Positions 9,292-17,790 of a stretch of 21,428 nt of DNA are shown here, piece after piece. Source of the stretch: Smittium culicis (taxonomy: Eukaryota > Kickxellomycota > Harpellomycetes > Harpellales > Legeriomycetaceae); the NCBI GenBank assembly GCA_001970855.1, contig LSSN01000540.1:4136-25563 (forward strand), in the 5' to 3' direction. How positions within the stretch are numbered: position 1 is the first letter of the stretch; the number at the start of each line of letters is the position of its first letter. A model generated the notes under the pieces. The model worked only from the letters and a program-made list of their open reading frames with translations. It had not been told where the DNA came from and made no database searches. A program made the position numbers and the translations under genes.

Positions 9292-9624
9292 TCACAGGTT
9301 TATTTTGTTCTGTGTTCCAAGCTTAATATTACTAGGGGTTATACGTTTTCAAAAAATGCATTTTATTAGGGTTTTTAGTTGTTTTATTATTTTTTTTGAT
9401 AATGACTTTTAGATATTTTGGTTTCTTTATATACCCTAATTCTCTGGTTTTTTTAAGATTCTCATTTAGATTTTTTTATTCAGACAGATTCGTAATATGC
9501 TGGGAAATTTGTAAGCAAAAAATCTCAGGATTTAAGAAGAAAAGCTTGTCAACACTTGCAATATTACTTTCTGGTGGATTGCTTTTCGAAGCCATATCAC
9601 TCTGTATCATGTCTACATTGCGAC
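9292..9624. mobile_element. 333-bp insertion of unknown class in RT
   Basis: RT normally passes from the LMDxIF helix to the YLDD strand in about 12-15 residues. Here 333 extra bases intervene, flanked by ATATTTA on both sides (9285-9291 and 9625-9631). Counting only one repeat copy, the RT frame continues unbroken across the gap. The insert is T-rich on the + strand and begins TCACAGG and ends GCGAC. It shows neither TIRs nor TG...CA LTR ends. A 78-codon + frame (9396-9632) runs through it, but its protein resembles nothing I know. Confidence 0.75.
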
Positions 9625-9841
9625 ATATTTAAATGATTTTATGATAGTATATCTTGATGATATATCAGTTTGTTTATACTCATTAGGAAAACATAAAATA
9701 CAAGTTAGTATGTATTTAGAAATAATAATTAAAGATAAGCTGTATCTAAACCCGAAGAAATGCGTATTTTGCTATGAAAAGGTTAATTTTTTAGGGAATA
9801 GGATAAAAAAATATGGATTAAAACCTAATATGACAAAATAA
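9625..9841 (+). pseudogene. pol: Reverse transcriptase, YLDD active-site part and thumb
   Basis: The frame resumes as YLNDF and then MIVYLDDIS, with the catalytic Asp pair encoded at 9656-9661. It continues as LYLNPKKCVFCYEKVNFLG and KKYGLKPNMTK to a TAA at 9839-9841. These are the Ty3/gypsy RT blocks following the active site (LNPKKC...FLG). The frame is open for about 65 codons with the catalytic residues intact, making this one of the best preserved stretches of the element. Confidence 0.93.
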
Positions 9842-10452
9842 AATCGATCATATATTGACCTCTCCCGAAAAATCATACAGAAAAGCTGCCTTTTATTGGA
9901 ATTTATACTTATTATAGTAAGTTAATTCCTGGATTTGCTTCAATAGCTTCTCCTTTGTATGATATGACAAAAGGAAAACCAAAAAAAAACTCTATTCTTG
10001 TGGTAAAATGTCTTAAAACTATCTTTTTCAATTTTAAAATCATGTTATATACAAAACTTGTACTAAAATAACCAGATTGAAGAAAATGATTTCTTGTCAA
10101 AACAGATACTTCAGAACAAACTATATTTACAGTCTTATGCTAAGAAAACTGGCCGAATAGCAAAATCGCTATATCATTCGAATCAAGGAGATTAAGAGAA
10201 TCTAAAAAAAATTATTACCAAGCTGAAAGAGAGATTTTAGTAGTAATTCACACTCTAAAATCGAGTAATCTCTGCCTTATTTCAAAAAAATTTTCTGTTC
10301 TTATCGATAATTAAAAGCATCTAGATGAATTCAAAGATAGATACCCGCATGGTAGGATAATTTGAAGGTTGAATAAATTACAAAACCCTAGCCCAAAAAT
10401 ATTATGCTATACTGGTATTAAAAATTTTTCTGCAGATGCGTTGTCTAGGCTG
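9842..10452 (+). pseudogene. pol: RT connection and RNase H domain (Ty3/gypsy)
   Basis: RNase H degrades the RNA strand of the RNA-DNA hybrid during reverse transcription. After a frameshift at about 9841 the connection reads GIYTYYSKLIPGFASIASPL (about 9899-9957), the usual FLG-YYRKFI-FA-IA-PL block. Near 10097-10120, VKTDTSEQTIF carries the first RNase H aspartate. From 10201 one frame reads YYQAEREILVVIHTLKS (the second catalytic residue, Glu, is kept), then FSVLID. It continues through TAA and TGA stops to NFSADALSRL at 10432-10452. That sequence includes the final ADALSR motif with its Asp. Confidence 0.9.
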
Positions 10453-10595
10453 TTTAATCTGGTTAAAATAAAAATGAGTAAGCACCTCAATATTATCAAT
10501 AGTCAAGGGGACTAAGATGCTGAACATAATAAAATAAAAGAAATATTATCTTTAATGGAAATAAATTTCAAAAAAATAATACAGACTTAAAATTA

Positions 10596-11790
10596 TTGAA
10601 TAAATCAAAAATAGTAGCGCATAAATACATAGCTTTTAATGATATATTATACAGAAATTATGAAAAATTAGCCTCAGCCCCTTTCAAATACACAAAAAAG
10701 ACACTAGAATTATTAAATTCATATAAATATATTATAGCACACATGGAAGTTTCAACAGATTTAATCATTATTAAATTGAAGTTTTTATGGAATAAAAATT
10801 GAATAGATATACTGAAATTCATTAAAGAATGCCTAATTTGCGAAAATCTACATCAAAATTGGCTCAATAGCTTTACTAAATCCGTCAACGCCAGTAATAA
10901 TAGATTTCTCCAGATGGAGAATATAATTTATTGAACATATACGTATAAACAAGAAAGAAATAATTGGATATTATTAGCTACTGACCACAAAATCAATTGG
11001 ATAGTGACTTCAGTGACACTTATGCTAACGTAGATACATTAAATAAATATTACAATAAAAAATATTTTTGCAATTTGGTTTTCCAAAAGAGGTAATATAT
11101 TATTGAGTTACGAAATTTAACTCGAATTTAATGTAAAAATATTTAAAAAAAATGAGGTCCAAACACAGCTAAAACTCACCATACCGCCGAATGGCTAACA
11201 TAAAAAATGATAGGACAAATGAAGTTATTGATAGATCTCTTAAAAAAATATTTCATAACCGCAAAAATGGATGGGATATGTTTTTGTATCAGAAATTATG
11301 GGCTACAAGAGTAAGATAACACTCGATAACAAAAATTCCGCCGTATTCTTGTCTACGGAATTCATACTAGACTCTCAGGCGACAAAATAAAACCTCTACT
11401 TTCTCTCAATTTTATTGAAAAAATTTCTTTATATGAGATATCAAAAAGATTGATTTCAGTTTCTAATGCAAGAACAGAACAATTAGCAGCTGTAACCAAA
11501 ATGAGTCCTCACTAAATCAAAAACACGAGTGAAAAAAAATACGAAATAGGTAGTTGGTTTCTAATAAAATATTAAACTAAGAAGAAAAAAAAAACTTAAG
11601 TTTTTTAGTCACACTTAAAGTTATAAATGATGGCTCTTTCCATACCTACAAAATAGAAGCTACAAATGGCATGAAATTAAAAGCTTTGGCTAAAAACATT
11701 AGGTTAATCGAAGAAAATGCCAAAACTGGAAAAAAAATACCGCCTTTGAATATTCTTCTCATGTCAAAACCAAAAGTAATTGGTTTATGT
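10596..11790 (+). pseudogene. pol: Integrase (Ty3/gypsy), broken
   Basis: Integrase inserts the DNA copy into the chromosome. The N-terminal zinc domain is recognisable: a His in YIIAHMEVST near 10730, then, past a TGA stop at 10799-10801, the Cys pair ECLICENLHQ. The core follows with LLATDHKINW (about 10970-11000). A HHTAEWLT segment (11176-11200) is followed by a TAA at 11201-11203, about where the catalytic Glu is expected, and then KMIGQMK. C-terminal text near 11340-11500 (LSGDKIKPLL, SNARTEQL) and 11600-11730 (VINDGSFHTYKIEATNG) matches the tail of gypsy integrases. Many stops and frameshifts rule out function. The codon-to-Glu correspondence is by eye. Confidence 0.87.
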
Positions 11791-11850
11791 TAGCTGGGGA
11801 ATAATTTTATGATTGAGAATGACAACCTGGAATGAACCGTTTTGTAAAAT

Positions 11851-11865
11851 AAAAAAAAAAGGAGG
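11851..11865 (+). other. Polypurine tract before the 3' LTR
   Basis: A run of ten A residues followed by GGAGG immediately precedes sequence homologous to the 5' LTR. A purine tract directly upstream of the 3' LTR primes plus-strand DNA synthesis in LTR retrotransposons, and both position and composition fit. Confidence 0.75.
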
Positions 11866-12060
11866 CTTTATTAGTACATTTTATAATGTTTAATTGTTAT
11901 AAAATGTATTATTAAGCGAAAAATTTTTCCAACAAATTTATTTTATTTTTATAATTTCAACTATATAAATTTTATATAACTTGCATTATTTAAAATTATA
12001 TATTTAAGCCAAAATATTTTCCTCGCATTTTTGGTGCTATTCATCTTTTAGTTTTGTTGA
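11866..12060 (+). repeat. 3' LTR of the Ty3/gypsy element, first part (copy C)
   Basis: It aligns with 3141-3325 over its whole length, including ATAAAATGTATTATTAAGCG (also in copy B), CAAATTTATTTT, TTTCAACTATATAAA, ATTTAAGCCAAAA and TATTCATCTTTTA. It starts right after the polypurine tract. The match stops at about 12060 and resumes at about 12861. Confidence 0.78.
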
Positions 12061-12860
12061 TAAAAACTATTTAAAAGAATGCGACATACTTTATAAACAA
12101 TAAAGTATCTCCATTCTTAATTGAGGATTGCTTTTAACAGAAGAGATACTTAAATAATTGTCATGTTTTTGTGAAAATTACTTAATTAACCTATTATGCT
12201 ATATAAAATTGAGAAGGGTTTATAAAATCAGTTTACTAGTTTATACAAAATTTATAAAATTATGACTATTTTAAAGATTAAATAAATACCGCACAAAAAA
12301 ACAAAATTATAACGTGACCCAATTTTAGTAAAAGTTTATCCAACTCCTAAGTTAGTATAGTTTTAAAATTTTAGTTTTACTTGTACATATCCTATTAAAT
12401 CTTCTATATTAATAAAACTTATCCTTGTCAAAGTGAAAAAAATTTACAAAATAAAGTAATAATTTATTTTAAAGCTTGCTTTTTTGTTAAGTTTTTATAA
12501 AAAGATCAATTTCCCTTTCATGCGACTAAAACAAGGTCTCCTGTTTATATAAAAGTAAAAATATAATAAAATTTAAGCTTCCTATAACCATGTTATAAAA
12601 GTACAATATTTTGTACTATTTTATAGTATAGTATTATTTTATCTTATAGATTAGCATTATTTTATCTTATGTATATCATTAATTCAAGCACTTTGCTTAT
12701 TCTCCTATGTGCAAATATCTGTAGGATTATTTGTATATCTAACAAAAAATCTAGTCCTGCGACAAATATTTATAAATGGAAATTTATTTGAATTTCACTA
12801 TTAATAGCGAATTATTATGGTAATCGTTCCTATTTAAACAGAATTAGAACATAACAGTTT
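12061..12860. other. About 800 bp interrupting the 3' LTR
   Basis: This block has no counterpart in the 5' LTR. It contains a short inverted pair AAGTATCTC/GAGATACTT (about 12104-12150) and the palindrome AGTACAA-TATT-TTGTACT at 12600-12617. A 15-bp direct repeat ATTATTTTATCTTAT occurs at 12633-12647 and 12656-12670. No coding similarity, TIR or target duplication was found, so insertion is inferred only from the LTR comparison. Confidence 0.45.
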
Positions 12861-12985
12861 ATATATCTTTTCAAATATATTCGAACTGCTCATAAATCAA
12901 ATTAAAAAACCTTTTACACTTACTATATTTGAAGCAATTCAAAATACAGTGTATTATATAAAAATTTCTAATATCCTAAAATCAC
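12861..12985 (+). repeat. 3' LTR, second part (copy D)
   Basis: It aligns with the second half of the 5' LTR (about 3325-3450): ATTAAAAAACCTTTTACACTTA, ATTTGAAGC, CAAAATACAGTG, TATAAAAATTT and AAAATCACA. The tail is truncated where copy E begins. Confidence 0.7.
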
Positions 12986-13250
12986 ACTATTATAATTTCT
13001 ATTGTATTAAGTTTACGTAAATTGATAAATTTATACAAATAAAAATAAAGGCGCTTGTCAAATTCTTGGATTTTTTCCGTCTTTTGTTTCATATTCCTGT
13101 TTATATTTATTCTAACCAATCTTTAAATTAAATAAAAAAACCTTTAGCAATTACTTTATTTTTATTTATTCAAAATATTATACTGAATAAAAAATTTTTT
13201 AACCAAAAATCACACAAGCATGTACAATAATACCACACACAGGATGTAAA
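12986..13250 (+). repeat. Additional LTR-family fragment (copy E)
   Basis: It shares CTATTGTATTAAGTTTACG with copy B (CTATTGCATAAAGTTTACG) and then matches the downstream LTR blocks: TTTTGTTTCATATTCCTGTTTATATTTATTCTA, AATAAAAAAACCTTT, ATTCAAAATA and AACCAAAAATCACACAAGCATG. It lacks the LTR 5' end. Together with copy B it gives two LTR-type segments on each side of the gypsy coding region. Confidence 0.65.
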
Positions 13251-13411
13251 TTTTTAACCTTATATAAAATTTAATTAAAAATTTTATTTCGATAAATTAA
13301 TAGATAGGAATATTTTTTAACAATAATAATATAAAATCTAAATTAGATTAAGATTGATTACATCATTTGATAATATATAAATACCTAGAAATTAAGAATA
13401 TAAAATAAGGT

Positions 13412-13516
13412 ATTTTCCACAAAAACGGAAAAACTCAATTTTTATTTGCAAATAAATTATTCAACATTCTTTTTTTAGCTATATCTATTCACCTTTAAAT
13501 ATTTCCAATGGTTTAA
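13412..13516. repeat. Left TIR of the MULE
   Basis: It is the reverse complement, with scattered changes, of 15930-16038. Shared blocks are CCACAAAAACGGAAAAAC (right: CCAAAAACGGAAAAAC), AATTTTTATTTG, AATAAATTAT, ACATTCTTTTTTT and ACCTTTAA. Confidence 0.88.
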
Positions 13517-13984
13517 AATATAAGATAGCAAAATACACTCCCATTTAAAGCTAATAATATTTATTTATTTACTATTTGATATAGTAAAAAAGGATGTTTA
13601 GAAAACCCCATATAATATAGATTAAACAATGTTCTGTTGCCTACATAATGATTAGAATTTAACAGGTGAGCAGAAACTCGTAAATATAATAAAATTTATT
13701 GTTGTATGGAGGTATCAGAGTTTATTTAATAGTTAATAATAAGTTTCTCAAATTAAACATTAAATATATGTAGTGACTATTCTTTGCAACTGCGAGAGTT
13801 ATTTCCAAGTATGTTACATTCTTTGCATTTTTAGCCACGCTTCAGAGTAGAAATTTCTCGTGATTCTTAAGTTTTAATAATCAGATTATCCTCCCTTTAT
13901 CTTTTTATCGATTTCCCTACTGCTTTTTTGAGACTCAATCCTTTTATGGCTTTTTCTCCCTTTAGGCCTAGCTTCTTTATCGGC

Positions 13985-15705
13985 CCTAAAATAAGCTATT
14001 AGAAATTTCTAAATCCAAGACAACCGTAAATTCCAATGTGTTCTTGGTACTTTAATTTGTACTTTTTTATAAAATAAACGTCACCTAATAGATTTTTTAG
14101 TGGTATTTTTAAATATTGGGCTGCAGTATATGCATGATCACATATGCATCCATGATCTTGAAACATATCACAGGTAAAATACATGTTTTCTAAATTGAAA
14201 ACTTCCTCCTCGTTACTACCAGCTTTGGATAAAATTAAACTCTATTTTGAAGTCTACCTGTACATAAAATGATTATTTTCATTCATTTTAAATGAGTCAA
14301 TTAATCTTATGACATTTCGTAAAAGTTATTTTCTGCGGTTTAATGTATATGCTTTTTTTAATCTTTCATTTATAAAAAATAAAATTATTAGCTAATATTA
14401 TATCATATACTGAATATTAGATATAAAAATAATAAAAATACATTTTATGTAAAGTATATTTTCAATTTTGACTAAAATATCAATTGGAGAAGCGACCTTA
14501 AATTCTTTATAGATGAAAAAATAACTTCAACAGCATTTGAAGTTATTTATTCAAGTTTTTGATATTTACTATAACACCTACCCCAGAGCCTAGGGTATTT
14601 ATTGTTTACCCAGTCTACCATATCTGGTCCTTTGGGTTTACTAAATGAAAAATATCGTAAAGATTTCATATTCTTTAATTTTATAACATCGGGCTAAAGC
14701 AAAAAGTATTACACAGTATCTTTTTTCAAATTTCACGGCAAAATTTACTTGCATATGACGAATGCATGGTGAGTCTAAAATGTATTCGCTAAATACCAAA
14801 GTTATAGATGAAATTAAACCAAGACATATACTTTTTTTCAAGTTTTCTAAAAATCATGTCCAATTGTCAATATTTTCTCCTGATGCTATGGTTTGTGAAA
14901 TAATAAAGACATGTCCCAAAAAATAAGGTTTCGTCCATCATTCTAATATATTTAAAAGCATATTCTGAAGTAATATGAGCAACATCCAGAAATAAAACAC
15001 CATTTGAGTGTTTCAAAGAATATATTTGTGCCTTTTTCATTGTAAATAATCTGCAAAAGTGTTTATTGGTAGTTTCTATTTCATTATTTTTTCCAGACAT
15101 AGTTCAAAAAAACTTGTTATACCACCTTCTTTTATATTTTTTCTGGTATAAGAAGGTATATAACTAAAATCTCCTGAGCTATCCAAAAAAAGCGATTTTT
15201 TTGCCATTTCAAGTGTCTTTTGAACAATACTCTTTACAAATGCGGTTCTCGATTCTTTCTGCAAAACTGGTATTGCATTTTTTATGTTCATAGATTCAAC
15301 CGAAGGTTCTATAGATAGTATAGATTCCAAAAGGTTACCATTAGGTCCAGTATTAGGAGGATTTTCTTTCAATATTGATTCATTTTTGCAAGTGCGTAGA
15401 TTGTTTAATTTATTTGAAAATTGCCGCATATTGCTCTTTTTAGATTGATAGTACCACATTTTAAATTTCCAACTATCTCTAATACAAATATTTTATTATT
15501 CTTCTGGGTTTTATTTTGAAACTTTAAAGCTTAAGCCTAGCTTTGTTTGATCTGTTCTAAATGATATATCTAGTGATAGCTTATCATTAAATTAGTGAGT
15601 AGGTAGTTATATAGTTTTTGAAATAGAAGATAAGCTAGGTTCCGAGGATATTTCTATATTATCAAAAATAATTAAATCATCAATATCATTGATATCGGAA
15701 AAAAT
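13985..15705 (-). pseudogene. MULE transposase remnant (FLYWCH-like, DDE, SWIM-like)
   Basis: A Mutator-like cut-and-paste transposase in pieces. From about 15705 to 15076 a single frame with five TAA stops gives an acidic N-terminus (SDINDIDDLIIFDN). A FLYWCH-like DNA-binding stretch (WKFKMWYYQSKKSN...SNKL) and FSYIPSYTRKNIKE follow. The core follows in other frames. SNGVLFLDVAHITS has the first Asp at 14986-14984, and SPCIRHMQVNF is near 14760. Then come PRLWGRCYSKYQKLE, a TAA, and ITSNAVEVIFSSIK, whose catalytic Glu is at 14528-14526. In the region where a second catalytic Asp (SD) is expected I read LISSIT, without Asp. The SWIM-like zinc motif FTCDMFQDHGCICDHA (about 14180-14130) lies near the end. 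About 500 residues is a usual length, but frameshifts and stops make it inactive. Confidence 0.88.
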
Positions 15706-15929
15706 GTGTTTTTAAATGGTAGGGATAGTTCCTGTATTATTTACAATATGAGTGTATGAATATTGGGTTATAAAACAAGAAAAAAGAATTTTGATTTAAG
15801 TATAAAAAGAAATTTGGCGAGTAAATTGGAAACCTGTAAACAGCACTAAAGTTTTTACATTGAATCAACACCTCAATATATTATCAAAAAATTTCGATAA
15901 TTTCAAAAAAATTTCATTTGCAAAAAAAT

Positions 15930-16038
15930 GCTTAAACTATTATAAATTATTAAAGGTAACTAGAAATAGATTTAAAAAAAAAGAATGTAGCATAATTTAT
16001 TGGCAAATAAAAATTACGTTTTTCCGTTTTTGGAAAAA
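15930..16038. repeat. Right TIR of the MULE
   Basis: The inverted counterpart of 13412-13516. A 60-codon + frame across this region (15860-16042) is a by-product of the A-rich repeat and not a gene. Confidence 0.88.
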
Positions 16039-16780
16039 TTAGACATTCTGTGAATTAAAATATCAAAATTCGACTTTTTGTGGAAAAGCTCGTAAAATAA
16101 TTATCAAATTTACATAATTTGAAAATTTTCCATTGTAATAGAATGCGGAGAGCCTATTAACACAAATTATTAATAACACAATGTATGAAAAAAATGAAGA
16201 AAAAAAAACTTCAAAGAAAAGAATACATGGCTATTTATAAAAAAATAGTATTAGATTATATTAAAAAATCATTAATAAAAATATTAAATTATAATTGCTA
16301 ATTATTAAAGAATATAATGTTGATAATTCATAGAAGGTTATAATTTTACATAAATATTAAAGTATTCCCAGTGTATTTTTGCGACCTTAGACAGAAAAAA
16401 ATAATTTGAGCGGCATTATTTGACTGTTTTTATAAAATCTATTGATTAATTAATTCGTTGTAGCTATATAGAAAATAGTGATAAAACAATAATATTTAAA
16501 AAAGACACACTTTTTTCAAGATTTGGGAAAATTCATCGATTTAAATAATAAAATAGCATAAATATTCGTTATGTTTGTAATGAAGAATAAGGTTAGATAT
16601 GGATAAAACACGTTTTAAACTGACTAGCTTAAAGCCAAAACTATCACTTACCTGAGTTTTCAAACAGTGAATACTGTGGGAAATATAATATTATAAAGTG
16701 GTTAAGTATAGATAATTAGGCTACTACACTTTCAGAACATTAGAAGGATAGTTTAATCTCTTTGATGACTAGTAGTAATA
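16039..16780. other. AT-rich non-coding stretch
   Basis: No frame with recognisable coding content, RNA gene or terminal repeat was seen between the MULE and the minisatellite. Confidence 0.65.
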
Positions 16781-16912
16781 TAATAAGTTAGGGGAAAGTA
16801 GTCGGATAATTTAGGGGTAAGTAATCGGATAATTTAGGGGTAATTAAGTTGATAATTTAGGGGTAATTAAGTTGATAATTTAGGGGAAAGCAATTTAATA
16901 ATCTAGAGATAG
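16781..16912. repeat. 23-24-bp minisatellite with TTAGGGG core
   Basis: About five imperfect copies of the unit TTGATAATTTAGGGGTAATTAAG or its variant TCGGATAATTTAGGGGTAAG. Flanking half-units are AAGTTAGGGGAAAGTAG on the left and TTAATAATCTAGAGATAG on the right. Variants alternate between GTAATTAAG and GAAAGCAA endings. The G-run strand is the + strand. Confidence 0.9.
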
Positions 16913-17229
16913 AAAACTCCTAGATTATAAAAATTATAACTTCATTTCTAACTTAGTTCTCGAGTTTTTAATTTAGCATTATTAATAAAATAATTTCGAA
17001 AATTATTTTCACGGAATAATCTTTCTTTCTTATTGTATTCGTAACAATGAAACACATTACACCATAACAAGTTTTTCTATAATTAAGTTTTTTTGCAGCT
17101 TTATTTCATCTTTTATGTTATCTATATCTTAGAGTCTTTTACATACTTATTACACTGTTTTAATAAATTAATACTAATAAAAAACATTATAAATCAATTG
17201 ATATAAAATTATAAGGCCAAATCAGTCAA
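16913..17229. other. AT-rich non-coding stretch
   Basis: Nothing coding was recognised. The segment at about 17080-17150 is pyrimidine-rich and loosely recalls the middle of the gypsy LTR, but not well enough to call. Confidence 0.5.
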
Positions 17230-17790
17230 TATTCTTTTGGCGTGTTCTATTATTAGCAAAATGAAAAGATATCTGGAATTCTATTTTAGTATTGCTATTG
17301 TTGTGTCCAAAGATAATATAAATACTGGTATATTAAATGGATCGAATTAGAATTATTCAACTAAAGTGACGCCTTTCTAATTATCAGATAAATTAGTTTA
17401 TTTAATAAATACGGTAAACTGGGTAAGGTATTAGCTACTAAAAATGAAACTGACTTTTCTCATAAAGGAAAAAAGCCACTATTTATATAACTGAAAACTA
17501 ACGATAATAAATCCTTTGTTAAAACAATAAGTTGTACTTTTGGGAACATCTAGAACGTTCCAGTCTAAGAATAGCACAGAATAAAAATTGCCATGATTAT
17601 CTAATGTTGATTCTGCTTTGGTTACAAAACTAAATATAGACTTAGTAAATATAGGCAATTAAATAATCGCATATATTTGCTATTGGTTTTACATAACACT
17701 ATATGAAAAATATTAAATCAATGTTCAGAACGAGCCATTACTAAATGGCTTAGCTCCACATTCAAGATTTTATTTTACATACTTTTCTCA
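17230..17790 (+). pseudogene. Possible decayed coding remnant, family unassigned
   Basis: This stretch is less AT-rich than its surroundings. From 17392 one + frame reads protein-like text interrupted only by TAA, TAG and TGA stops for about 370 bases: YGKLGKVLATKNETDFSHKG, KKPLFI, LKTNDNKSFVKTISCTFGNI and, later, FGYKTKYRLSKYRQLNNRIY. The pattern loosely recalls the protease-to-integrase linker of Ty1/copia elements, but no catalytic motif or zinc finger is visible. It could also be chance. The beginning and end are not defined. Confidence 0.25.

Larger units (their letters stand above)
3141..12985 (+). mobile_element. Ty3/gypsy LTR retrotransposon, degraded and multiply interrupted
   Basis: The element is read from its ordered parts on one strand: LTR, gag with a zinc knuckle, aspartic protease, reverse transcriptase, RNase H, integrase, polypurine tract, LTR. 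PR-RT-RH-IN is the Ty3/gypsy (Metaviridae) order. Every domain has in-frame stops and frameshifts, so the copy is dead. Its span is enlarged by later insertions at 6344-9130 and 9292-9624, and probably by 5395-5990 and 12061-12860. Without these the element would be roughly 5.3 kb, a normal size for the family. No primer-binding site could be recognised after the 5' LTR. Confidence 0.9.
13412..16038 (-). mobile_element. Mutator-like element (MULE) with TIRs
   Basis: About 2.6 kb bounded by inverted repeats of about 105 bp and containing one minus-strand transposase remnant of MULE type. Outer ends are TTTTCCACAAAAACGG on the left and, on the complementary strand, TTTTTCCAAAAACGG on the right. 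Flanks ATAAGGTATT and ATTAGACATT resemble a decayed 9-10-bp target duplication (7 of 10 match), the size expected for MULEs, but this is weak. The element lies about 160 bp downstream of the last gypsy LTR fragment, not inside it. Confidence 0.85.

Noticed and set aside
9912..10100. 62-codon minus-strand open frame
   Set aside because: It is antisense to the RT connection (IPGFASIASPL) and RNase H of the gypsy element.
14523..14544. Palindrome AACTTCAA...TTGAAGTT that looks like a hairpin
   Set aside because: It encodes the TSNAVEV motif of the MULE transposase on the minus strand. The symmetry follows from the codons, so no separate function is needed.
13985..15705. Many in-frame TAA codons suggesting a variant genetic code
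   Set aside because: TAG and TGA stops also occur in the other elements, frameshifts are needed as well, and stops fall at unrelated residue types. TAA is the stop most likely to arise in very AT-rich decaying DNA. No intact gene is available to test it.
16781..16912. CRISPR array
   Set aside because: Units are directly tandem, without unique spacers, and no cas-like gene is present; the window is eukaryotic.
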